This document shows, one piece after another, positions 1 through 4,909 of a stretch of 5,556 nt of DNA. Both the position numbers and the translations under genes were made by a program. Position 1 is the first letter of the stretch, and the number at the start of each line of letters is the position of its first letter. The stretch covers positions 2,054 to 7,609 of the forward strand of contig MFZI01000062.1 in the NCBI GenBank assembly GCA_001789355.1, given 5' to 3'. This DNA comes from Candidatus Roizmanbacteria bacterium RIFCSPHIGHO2_01_FULL_39_8. Lineage in GTDB: Bacteria; Patescibacteriota; Microgenomatia; UBA1406; GWC2-37-13. The notes under the pieces were generated by a model, which worked only from the letters and a program-made list of their open reading frames with translations, was not told the DNA's origin and made no database searches.

Positions 1-953
1 TTTTCTGAAGACGTTTTAAGGTCAATATTGTCTACCCCAATACCAAATCTGCCAATACACATAAGTCTCTGTGCGTTCCCGATGATCTCCTTCGTTAGTT
101 TTGTCCTGGATCGAACTGCGACAACGGATACACCGCGGATTTTTTCTTTCAGTTCGTCGTTTGTTAAAGGACGCTCTATATATTCAACAGAAAATCCTTC
201 CTGTTCAAAAAAAGAGACGCTCATTTTATCTACTTTGTCTAAAAGTAAGACCTTTATCCTGTTTTTAGGATAAGAAATAGACGAAGGAAGTTTGTTAATG
301 TATAAAAATTCATCGAAATTAGGAGTAACATAGTCGGCCTTCTGGACAACTGCCTCGCGTGAAATATTTTCCGTGAAAGCAATGAACTTGGTTGCGAGTC
401 CTGCTTTTTTTATCAAATAATCAGTGTGACCATCGCCAATTACGTAAATTTCTCCCTTCAATTTTAACGACTTGATTACTTTTACTTTTCCGTTTGAGTG
501 GGCCAACGGATTCTTTTGCTCGCACCCAACAATTTCCCCCTTTTTATTAAAAATAAAACTGTTGGCTAAAACATGACTTTCGGGTATTCCAAAGGATTTT
601 GTTATCGGAACAATAAATTCTTTAAATCCTCCCGAGACGATGTAAATTTGATTTTTATACGTTTTGAAAAAATCCCTGTTTCTCCGAATGGAGACCGAGA
701 TATTCTTCTTGAGTAGCTTAACATTCTTCTCTATATCTTTCCTTGTTCCTTTTATTAACTTCAGTCTCCTTTTTAAACTTTCCTCAAAAGAAATCTTTCC
801 CTCCATCCCCAAAGTAGTCAGTCGCTTAATCGATCGAACTATTTCCTCTTTTTTTGGATTTCCTTTCACAGCAATCTCTGCAAATTGATCCAATCCCTCT
901 CCTTTAATAAATGTGCTGTCGAAGTCTATAATGAAATATTTTTTTGTTTTCAT
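1..953 (-). CDS. serA: Fused phosphoserine phosphatase / D-3-phosphoglycerate dehydrogenase (SerB-SerA), 3' end cut by window edge
   Basis: The minus strand is open from the ATG at 953 to base 1 (317 codons plus two bases), so the stop lies outside the window. Residues 1 to about 215 are a HAD phosphatase of the SerB type: nucleophile motif DFDST (D10, D12), motif II SGGF (107-110), likely Lys K156, and motif IV GDGHTDY (173-179). A short linker leads into RIKVLLLD at 232, where the N-terminal domain of phosphoglycerate dehydrogenase begins. It includes VRSRTKLT (280-287) and the IGRFGIGVDNIDL stretch typical of SerA. The protein would thus carry the first and last steps of the phosphorylated serine pathway (3-phosphoglycerate to phosphohydroxypyruvate, and phosphoserine to serine), in the cytoplasm. 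I recall a similar fusion of about 630 residues in Bacteroidota, so the architecture is probably not new. The NAD-binding domain and C-terminus are not visible. The start is set by GGGAGG eight bases upstream. An attenuator-like leader precedes it. Confidence 0.9.
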   Translation of the reverse strand, partial: MKTKKYFIIDFDSTFIKGEGLDQFAEIAVKGNPKKEEIVRSIKRLTTLGMEGKISFEESLKRRLKLIKGTRKDIEKNVKLLKKNISVSIRRNRDFFKTYKNQIYIVSGGFKEFIVPITKSFGIPESHVLANSFIFNKKGEIVGCEQKNPLAHSNGKVKVIKSLKLKGEIYVIGDGHTDYLIKKAGLATKFIAFTENISREAVVQKADYVTPNFDEFLYINKLPSSISYPKNRIKVLLLDKVDKMSVSFFEQEGFSVEYIERPLTNDELKEKIRGVSVVAVRSRTKLTKEIIGNAQRLMCIGRFGIGVDNIDLKTSSE

Positions 954-978
954 AAAAAAAACCTCCCTTTTGGGGAGG
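954..978 (-). terminator. Intrinsic terminator (segments 3:4) directly before the serBA start
   Basis: Read on the minus strand, CCTCCC (978-973) pairs with GGGAGG (967-962) across a five-base CAAAA loop. Eight consecutive T (961-954) follow, and then the ATG at 953. A GC-rich 6-bp stem with a U8 tract is a standard Rho-independent terminator. Its position directly upstream of the start codon only makes sense as a conditional terminator (attenuator) for the gene behind it. The 5' half of the stem is also perfectly complementary to an upstream segment (1028-1020), which can prevent the terminator from forming. Confidence 0.82.
962..967 (-). promoter_or_regulatory. Shine-Dalgarno of serBA, inside the terminator stem
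   Basis: GGGAGG on the minus strand lies eight bases before the ATG at 953, giving good SD strength and spacing. The same six bases are the 3' arm of the terminator hairpin, so the 3:4 fold would also hide the ribosome binding site. It is the only well-placed SD I see in this window: the other genes have none, or one at unusual distance. That makes its location inside a regulatory hairpin more telling. Confidence 0.75.
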
Positions 979-1048
979 AAATTAATTTTCAAATCTTAAT
1001 TTTTAATTTTTAAAAAGCATCCTCCCCAGAAAAAATACTCCAGGAGGA
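971..1048 (-). promoter_or_regulatory. Attenuator pairing segments 1, 2 and 3 of the serBA leader
   Basis: On the minus strand, segment 1 is TCCTCC (1048-1043), segment 2 is TGGGGAGGA (1028-1020) and segment 3 is TCCTCCCCA (979-971). Segment 2 pairs with segment 3 over 9 perfect bp (antiterminator), or with segment 1 over 6 bp plus flanking wobbles (anti-antiterminator). Segment 3 alternatively pairs with segment 4 (967-962), giving the terminator. Segment 1 is exactly the Ser15-Ser16 codon pair of the leader ORF, and segment 2 lies in its last codons. A ribosome stalled on those serine codons would cover segment 1 and free segment 2 for 2:3 pairing. A ribosome reaching the stop codon at 1012-1010 would cover segment 2 and allow 3:4. 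With no translation, 1:2 forms and termination follows. The pairings are seen directly; the regulation is inferred. Confidence 0.78.
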
Positions 1049-1090
1049 CTGTGGTGAGTAATTATTTAATACGTCTGTTCGTGAATTCAT
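1010..1090 (-). CDS. Serine-rich leader peptide of the serBA attenuator (26 aa)
   Basis: A 26-codon ORF starts at ATG (1090-1088) and ends with TAA (1012-1010). It contains six serines (residues 3, 12, 15, 16, 18, 21). Five of them fall within ten residues, in the stretch YSPQSSWSIFS (11-21), and they use several codon types (TCA, TCC, AGT, TCT). An in-frame TAG lies five codons upstream of the ATG, so no longer version exists. There is no SD. The predicted transcription start falls on the A of the ATG or about three bases before it, so translation would be leaderless or nearly so. Tandem codons for the end product, placed on segment 1 of a terminator/antiterminator switch upstream of that product's biosynthetic gene, are the hallmark of attenuator leader peptides such as TrpL and HisL. 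The peptide itself probably has no function. It is too short for normal gene callers and lies antisense to the upstream part of the methyltransferase reading frame. Confidence 0.75.
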   Translation of the reverse strand: MNSRTDVLNNYSPQSSWSIFSGEDAF

Positions 1091-1092
1091 AT

Positions 1093-1101
1093 TGTTATAA
1101 T
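1093..1101 (+). promoter_or_regulatory. Extended -10 promoter of the methyltransferase gene
   Basis: TGTTATAAT is a perfect TATAAT (1096-1101) with an extended -10 TG. I see no convincing -35. Transcription would begin near 1108, at the AGGAGA before the gene. The hexamer overlaps the divergent minus-strand -10, and the segment 1093-1108 is framed by an inverted TGTTA/TAACA, so one AT-rich opening region may serve both directions. Confidence 0.55.
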
Positions 1102-1127
1102 ACTAACAGGAGATGTATTTTTGTCAA
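1097..1127 (-). promoter_or_regulatory. Promoter of the serBA leader transcript
   Basis: On the minus strand a perfect -35 TTGACA (1127-1122) is followed either by TATTAT (1102-1097) at 19 bases, or by TAGTAT (1105-1100) at 16 bases preceded by an extended -10 TG. Transcription would start at about 1090-1093, i.e. on or three bases before the leader ATG. The -10 region overlaps that of the divergent methyltransferase promoter. Confidence 0.65.
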
Positions 1128-1128
1128 T

Positions 1129-1677
1129 ATGATTATCATTTTTCTTTTACTGGCGGCTATTCTTATTGGAATAATTTTAATTTTTTCCTCTAAAAAATTC
1201 TCTCCTGTCCCCTATTTCCCCTCAAATAGCAAAGACATGAGCTTGATCATTAATTCATTGGATCTAAAAAATAACCAAACGGTAATTGATCTTGGCGCAG
1301 GTGATGGTATCGTTATTTTTGAGGCGGCAAAGAGTGCGTTTGAAAAAAAACTAAATACACAGTTTGTCGCGGTCGATATCAACCCTATTCTTATTCTTAT
1401 CCTCACTCTTCGCCGTTTTTTCCACCCAAATAAAAATAATATAAAAATTCTTCAAGGCGATTTTTTCAAATTAGATTTTTCCTTTTTAACTACAAACTAC
1501 AATCTAAAAACTACCATCTATTTGTATATTAGTCCCTGGTTTCTCGATAAAGTTTCCGAGCAGGTGCTTCAACAAATTCCTAATGCGAAAATAGTCTCCT
1601 ACATGTATCCAATTAAAAGCTTGAGGAAGATGAAAAAAACAATCCACGGTAAAAACTCCATTTTTATTTATTCTTAG
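1129..1677 (+). CDS. Membrane-anchored class I SAM-dependent methyltransferase (FAM173-like)
   Basis: This is a 182-residue protein. Residues 1-19 are a continuous hydrophobic helix that should anchor it in the membrane, with the SKK behind it facing the cytoplasm. The catalytic part follows: SAM-binding motif I VIDLGAGDG (52-60), an acidic end of strand 2 in AVDINP (81-86), then LQGDFFKLD (108-116) and YLYISPWFLDKV (131-142), and a SYMYPI strand (158-163). The order of anchor, motif I, QGDFF, YLY and SY.YPI resembles the FAM173/ATP-synthase-c lysine methyltransferase group and its short bacterial relatives; the substrate here is unknown. I chose ATG 1129 because the anchor starts there. A GTG at 1051 would add 26 residues without homology-like character, read antisense to the serine leader peptide. 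AGGAGA (1108-1113) is the only SD candidate, and it is unusually far away (15 bases). The gene ends 13 bases before a hairpin repeat. Confidence 0.82.
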   Translation: MIIIFLLLAAILIGIILIFSSKKFSPVPYFPSNSKDMSLIINSLDLKNNQTVIDLGAGDGIVIFEAAKSAFEKKLNTQFVAVDINPILILILTLRRFFHPNKNNIKILQGDFFKLDFSFLTTNYNLKTTIYLYISPWFLDKVSEQVLQQIPNAKIVSYMYPIKSLRKMKKTIHGKNSIFIYS

Positions 1678-1689
1678 TCTATCATAGCA

Positions 1690-1722
1690 GTCTCCGCCCG
1701 ACCTACGAGGTCAAGCGGGGAC
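1690..1722 (+). repeat. Hairpin repeat, copy 1
   Basis: The arms GTCTCCGC (1690-1697) and GCGGGGAC (1715-1722) pair over 8 bp including one G-T. After a two-base mismatch an inner GACCT/AGGTC stem is capped by an ACG loop (1705-1707). The 16-base core CGACCTACGAGGTCAA recurs exactly at 4859-4874. No T tract follows in either direction. The hairpin fills most of the 57-base gap between two convergent genes, 13 bases from each stop, so a role at the 3' ends of both transcripts is possible. Confidence 0.8.
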
Positions 1723-1734
1723 CGTGTCAACAAG

Positions 1735-2358
1735 CTATTCTCCGATAATTTTGAGGATTTCTGAAGGGTGGTCGACGAGAAAATCGGGATTGTTTGTTTT
1801 GAGAATATCCTTCGTATTAAAACCCCACGTGACCGAAATAATTTTGACATTATTTTCTTTGCAGGCATCGATATCCCTGATTTCATCTCCGATATACAAT
1901 ACTTCGGTTGGTTCCAGGCTGTTCTTATCTAATATTTTTCTAAGAGCTTTATCTTTTCCCAGAAGACTTGGTTCGCTTTGAATAAAATCGAATACATCGA
2001 GTCCATGGCGTTTGAGAAAAAATAGGACATTTTCTTTTGAATTAGTAGTAAGGATTCCTAAATGATATTCTCTCTTCTTCAAGTTCATGATGACCTCCTT
2101 TACTCCTTTAAATAGTGAGACCTGCACCATCCTACTTTTTAGTTCTTTCTGGGTTTTTGAAACAACAAAAGGAAGCTTGAGTAATACGATGTTATATTTT
2201 TTGATAAGCTCCAGGAACGGTTTGCCCCTAAAATCGGCAAATGTTTCTTTGGTAATAGCTGGCAGTCCCCACTCCTCCTCTTTCTCTTTCAGTATTTTAA
2301 TTACCACTTTCCAGGTATCGGCAATAGTTCCGTCAAAATCAAAGATGATAGTCTTCAT
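1735..2358 (-). CDS. HAD-family hydrolase, phosphoglycolate-phosphatase-like
   Basis: This 207-residue protein has the full HAD motif set: motif I DFDGT (7-11, nucleophile D7 and acid/base D9), motif II around LTTN (103-106), a motif III lysine in GKDKAL (134-139), and motif IV YIGDEIRDID (155-164) with D158 and D162 as metal ligands. A helical C1 cap fills residues of about 15-85, and VTWGF (176-180) near the end is typical of the Gph/PpaX branch. The length fits that group. It should remove phosphate from a small cytoplasmic metabolite. Phosphoglycolate and pyrophosphate are the usual guesses, but the substrate cannot be read from sequence. The gene lies downstream of ahcY on the same strand with a 139-base gap. 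No good SD precedes the ATG (an AGGA is about 18 bases away). It converges on the methyltransferase gene across hairpin repeat copy 1. Confidence 0.85.
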   Translation of the reverse strand: MKTIIFDFDGTIADTWKVVIKILKEKEEEWGLPAITKETFADFRGKPFLELIKKYNIVLLKLPFVVSKTQKELKSRMVQVSLFKGVKEVIMNLKKREYHLGILTTNSKENVLFFLKRHGLDVFDFIQSEPSLLGKDKALRKILDKNSLEPTEVLYIGDEIRDIDACKENNVKIISVTWGFNTKDILKTNNPDFLVDHPSEILKIIGE

Positions 2359-2497
2359 AATAAACTGGTGAACAAATCCTGCAAATAATTCTTAAAGATT
2401 AAATGGTAATTATTAAATAAACGTTTAAATATTAAAGTTTAAAATTTGTTTAAGATTTAGGAATTTAACACTTAAGAATTAATAGTAGTTTATTTGT
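2359..2497. other. AT-rich spacer between ahcY and the HAD gene
   Basis: This stretch is nearly pure A/T with many TTTAAA, TTAAG and ATTAAA units. A 9-bp inverted repeat AATTCTTAA (2387-2395) / TTAAGAATT (2472-2480) frames most of it. I see no convincing terminator, promoter with a -35, or small ORF. It may hold a weak promoter for the HAD gene. Confidence 0.5.
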
Positions 2498-3748
2498 TTA
2501 AGTGCCTTCTGACCAAGAAGTAAGATATTTCTTTTGCTCTTTCGTAAGAGAATCTATTTTGATGCCGAGCGAGGCCAATTTTAAGCGCGCAATCTTCTCA
2601 TCAATTTCTTTCGGAACTTCATAAACTTCTGGTTTGAAGCCCTTGTAGTTTTTGACGAGCCAGCGGGCACAAAGCGCATGATTCGCAAATGACATATCCA
2701 TGACCGAGGACGGATGACCTTCTGCCGCAGCTAAATTCACCAAGCGTCCCTCTGCCAACAAATATAATTTATTGCCGTTTTTCAGTGTATATTCTTGAAC
2801 AAATGGTTTTATCTCCCGTTTCGATTTCGCTAGTTTTTCCAAGTCGGGGATTTTGATTTCGGAGTCAAAGTGTCCCGAATTTGCGAGTATCGCTCCATCT
2901 TTCATTTTTTGGAAATGTTCCTTTCTTAGGACGTGTTTGTCTCCCGTTACCGTCACAAATATGTCTCCTACTTTTGCCGCGTCGATCAATCTCATGACCG
3001 AGAACCCATCCATCGTGGCTTGGAGTGCATTTATCGGTTCGACTTCGCAGACGGTGACTTTTGCCCCCATCCCTCTCATTCGATTTGCCAATCCTTTTCC
3101 GCAGTATCCATATCCGCAAACGACCACTGCCTTTCCCGCCAGCAAAATATTAGTCGCTCGCAAGATTCCATCCACCGTACTTTGACCAGTGCCATAGACA
3201 TTATCAAACATGTGTTTCGTCGGAGTATCATTCACCGCGACCACCGGATATTTGAGAGCTTTTTCTTTGGCCATCGCCCGAAGTCTGATCACCCCTGTGG
3301 TCGTTTCTTCCTGCCCTCCGATAACAGTTTTAAGAAGGTGTTTCCGTTCCGTATGAATGAGCGAAAGCAGATCGGCACCGTCATCGAATGTGATGTGAGG
3401 TCTGGCATTTAAGACTTGATTCAGACACCAGTAGTATTCTTTTTTTGTCTGATCTTTCCAGGCAAATACTTCGATGCCTTCTGCGCCGAGAGCAGCCGCA
3501 ACTTCATCTTGCGTCGACAATGGATTACAGCCTGCAAGATATACTTTTGCACCACCAGCTTTCAAAACTTGTACTAATACTGCCGTTGCTTCGGTAACAT
3601 GAAGAGCTATTCCAAAGGTAAGATTTTTGAATGGTTTCTCTTTTTTATATTCCATCTCTACCTGGAGGAGAACGGGCATTTGCATCCGTGCCCACTCGAT
3701 TTTTAATTTACCTTTCTTCGCTAATGAGGGATCCTTTACTTTGCTCAT
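2498..3748 (-). CDS. ahcY: S-adenosylhomocysteine hydrolase (adenosylhomocysteinase), archaeal/Thermotoga-like short form
   Basis: A 416-residue cytoplasmic NAD-dependent enzyme that splits S-adenosylhomocysteine into homocysteine and adenosine, relieving product inhibition of methyltransferases. Family signatures appear in order: LHVTEATAVL (H50), CNPLSTQDEVAAAL (74-87), FDDGADL (121-127), GGQEETTTGV (144-153), VNDTPTKHMFDNVYG (172-186, with K178 and D182), the NAD fold CGYGYCGKG (211-219), NSGHFDSEI (290-298, H293) and the C-terminal block GRLVNLAAAEGHPSSVMDMS (334-353). All expected catalytic residues are present. It ends LTKEQKKYLTSWSEGT, like archaeal enzymes, and lacks the Lys/Tyr tail (YRY) that closes over NAD in the eukaryotic and longer bacterial forms. 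There is no SD before ATG 3748. The gene is transcribed away from a PfkB-family kinase that may consume the adenosine. Confidence 0.96.
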   Translation of the reverse strand: MSKVKDPSLAKKGKLKIEWARMQMPVLLQVEMEYKKEKPFKNLTFGIALHVTEATAVLVQVLKAGGAKVYLAGCNPLSTQDEVAAALGAEGIEVFAWKDQTKKEYYWCLNQVLNARPHITFDDGADLLSLIHTERKHLLKTVIGGQEETTTGVIRLRAMAKEKALKYPVVAVNDTPTKHMFDNVYGTGQSTVDGILRATNILLAGKAVVVCGYGYCGKGLANRMRGMGAKVTVCEVEPINALQATMDGFSVMRLIDAAKVGDIFVTVTGDKHVLRKEHFQKMKDGAILANSGHFDSEIKIPDLEKLAKSKREIKPFVQEYTLKNGNKLYLLAEGRLVNLAAAEGHPSSVMDMSFANHALCARWLVKNYKGFKPEVYEVPKEIDEKIARLKLASLGIKIDSLTKEQKKYLTSWSEGT

Positions 3749-3754
3749 CGTAAT

Positions 3755-3864
3755 AATGTCAAATGTTAAATGTCAAAATTCAAAACCACATCTCAAAACT
3801 AAAAATCTTTTTTAGATTGTAGATTTAAGATTTGGATTTGACATTTGAGTTTTGAGATTTGAGA
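3755..3864. repeat. TCAAA/TTTGA low-complexity repeat cluster with inverted repeats
   Basis: The ahcY-kinase spacer consists largely of short units: TGTCAAA, TCTCAAA and ATTCAAA on one side, TTTGAGA, TTTGACA and TTTGGAT on the other. An exact 11-bp inverted repeat, ATCTCAAAACT (3790-3800) / AGTTTTGAGAT (3848-3858), brackets a smaller AATCT/AGATT hairpin. AATGTCAAA occurs twice (3755 and 3769) and is complementary to TTTGACATT at 3837-3845. The predicted ahcY mRNA leader would contain all of it and could fold into a long weak hairpin. Confidence 0.65.
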
Positions 3865-3886
3865 TTAATTTGTGTTTTACTATAAC
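3859..3886 (+). promoter_or_regulatory. Promoter of the PfkB-family kinase gene
   Basis: TTGAGA (3859-3864), 16 bases, then TATAAC (3881-3886); each hexamer matches consensus at five of six positions. Transcription would begin near 3893, leaving a 5' untranslated region of about 14 bases without an SD. The -35 lies in the TTTGA repeat cluster, and the -10 overlaps the opposite-strand ahcY -10. Confidence 0.5.
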
Positions 3887-3907
3887 AAACGTTAGAATAT
3901 TTTGCAA
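3879..3907 (-). promoter_or_regulatory. Probable promoter of ahcY
   Basis: On the minus strand, TTGCAA (3907-3902), 17 bases, then TATAGT (3884-3879) with an extended -10 TG (TGTTATAGT). Transcription would start near 3872, giving a leader of about 124 bases that carries the TCAAA/TTTGA inverted repeats. Confidence 0.45.
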
Positions 3908-4833
3908 TGAAAAATATAATAGTTACGGGTTCCCTAGCTTATGACTATATTTTCGACGTAAACGATTATTTCTCGAAATATATTCTTCCTGATAAGATCC
4001 ATCAAATCAATATTTCAGTCATTACGGATGAATACAAAAAATCCTTCGGCGGAACCGCTGGAAATCAGGCTTTTTATTTAGGTCGCTTAGGGCTTAATCC
4101 GTATATTTATGCTTCGGTTGGAAATGATTTTTCTGAATATAAAAAATTCCTGGAACGAAATCTTGTCAAAACTTCGTTTATTAAAGCTTATAAGAATATT
4201 GCTTCTGCCGCGGGCTTTGCTATGGCGGATAAGCGGGACAATCAGATATGGATGTATTCAATAGGAGCGATGAAACATGCGACAAAATTACCGTTGAAAA
4301 AAATTATTCCTCTAGTAGAAGATCCTTTCGTCGTCATTGCGCCGAACGATTTACAGGCAGTGATAAATTATGTACATGAATCGGTCAAACTCAAGCTGGA
4401 TTTTGCTTTTGATCCTGCCTTCTATGTCCCTCATCTTTCAAAAGAACTTTTATTAAAGGCGGTAACACATGCAAAAGTAACATTTGGGAATGATTATGAA
4501 ATTGCTTTCATTGAAAAAAAAATCAGTAGGAAAATTACTTCGTTACTACGGAAAAATCAAGTCTTAGTCAAAACACTTGCTGATAAAGGATCGGAAATTT
4601 TCCGTGCCGGGAAGTGGACAAAGGTAGGAATATTCAAAGTCAAAACGATTGATCCAACCGGAGCCGGGGATGCGTATCGATCAGGATTCCTCTTTGGATA
4701 TATGAATAACAAACCAGTGAAAGAATGCGGACGGATGGGAGCGATCGCCGCCTCATTTGCGGTAGAAATAAAAGGCACGATGAACTTGAAATTTAATCTC
4801 GAAGTATTCGAAAAAAGGCTAAATCGTTTCTAA
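3907..4833 (+). CDS. PfkB-family kinase, adenosine-kinase-like
   Basis: A 308-residue cytoplasmic ribokinase-fold protein. The N-terminal signature FGGTAGNQAFYLGRLG (47-62) is PfkB motif 1. DPTGAGDAYRSG (249-260) is motif 2, with D255 as catalytic base and GAGD as anion hole. TLADKGSEIF (223-232) and FGNDYEI (193-199) are the usual ATP-side and metal-side stretches. GSLAYDYIFD near the start, ILPDKIH (26-32) and DNQIWMYSIGAM (111-122) match, from memory, the archaeal and cyanobacterial group usually called adenosine kinase rather than fructose or ribose kinases. Divergent placement next to SAH hydrolase supports adenosine as substrate (adenosine + ATP to AMP + ADP), but another nucleoside or sugar cannot be excluded. 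There is no SD before ATG 3907. A hairpin repeat begins 18 bases after the stop. Confidence 0.88.
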   Translation: MKNIIVTGSLAYDYIFDVNDYFSKYILPDKIHQINISVITDEYKKSFGGTAGNQAFYLGRLGLNPYIYASVGNDFSEYKKFLERNLVKTSFIKAYKNIASAAGFAMADKRDNQIWMYSIGAMKHATKLPLKKIIPLVEDPFVVIAPNDLQAVINYVHESVKLKLDFAFDPAFYVPHLSKELLLKAVTHAKVTFGNDYEIAFIEKKISRKITSLLRKNQVLVKTLADKGSEIFRAGKWTKVGIFKVKTIDPTGAGDAYRSGFLFGYMNNKPVKECGRMGAIAASFAVEIKGTMNLKFNLEVFEKRLNRF

Positions 4834-4850
4834 TTAAATTGTCGCAGCGG

Positions 4851-4881
4851 TCCACATTCGACCTACGAGGTCAAACGTGGA
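4851..4881 (+). repeat. Hairpin repeat, copy 2
   Basis: This copy shares the 16-base core CGACCTACGAGGTCAA (4859-4874) with copy 1. The arms TCCAC (4851-4855) and GTGGA (4877-4881) pair, followed by TT/AA and the GACCT/AGGTC inner stem with an ACG loop; two internal mismatches interrupt it. Relative to copy 1 the outer stem has changed on both sides (CCGC/GCGG to CCAC/GTGG), which preserves pairing. It lies 18 bases after the kinase stop, in the same orientation as copy 1 relative to its plus-strand gene. Confidence 0.8.
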
Positions 4882-4909
4882 TTGGCATGACAAACTAAAA
4901 ATATATAAT

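Noticed and set aside
28..888. Plus-strand open frames at 28-273 and 664-888
   Set aside because: Both lie entirely antisense to the serB-serA gene, whose motifs are unmistakable; their translations have no recognisable domain.
1051..1128. Upstream GTG extension of the methyltransferase (26 extra residues)
   Set aside because: It puts polar residues before the membrane anchor, has no good SD, starts upstream of the predicted promoter's start site, and is the antisense shadow of the serine leader ORF.
2853..3412. Overlapping open frames inside ahcY, including one of 159 codons at 2933-3412 on the plus strand
   Set aside because: They are other-frame shadows of a highly conserved enzyme; no RBS, promoter or family motif supports them.
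3749..3872. SAM or SAH riboswitch in the ahcY leader
   Set aside because: The leader is low-complexity A/T repeats with a simple inverted repeat; I could not find the conserved GC-containing cores of known SAM/SAH aptamers.
1690..4881. The two hairpin repeats as CRISPR repeats or intrinsic terminators
   Set aside because: Only two copies, 3.2 kb apart with genes between them and no spacer array, so not CRISPR. Neither copy is followed by a T tract on either strand, so not a standard terminator.
4882..4909. Promoter-like TTGGCA-N16-TATAAT before the PAP2 gene
   Set aside because: The hexamers are good, but transcription would begin near 4916, downstream of both candidate start codons, so it cannot drive the full gene. 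It is probably chance in AT-rich sequence.
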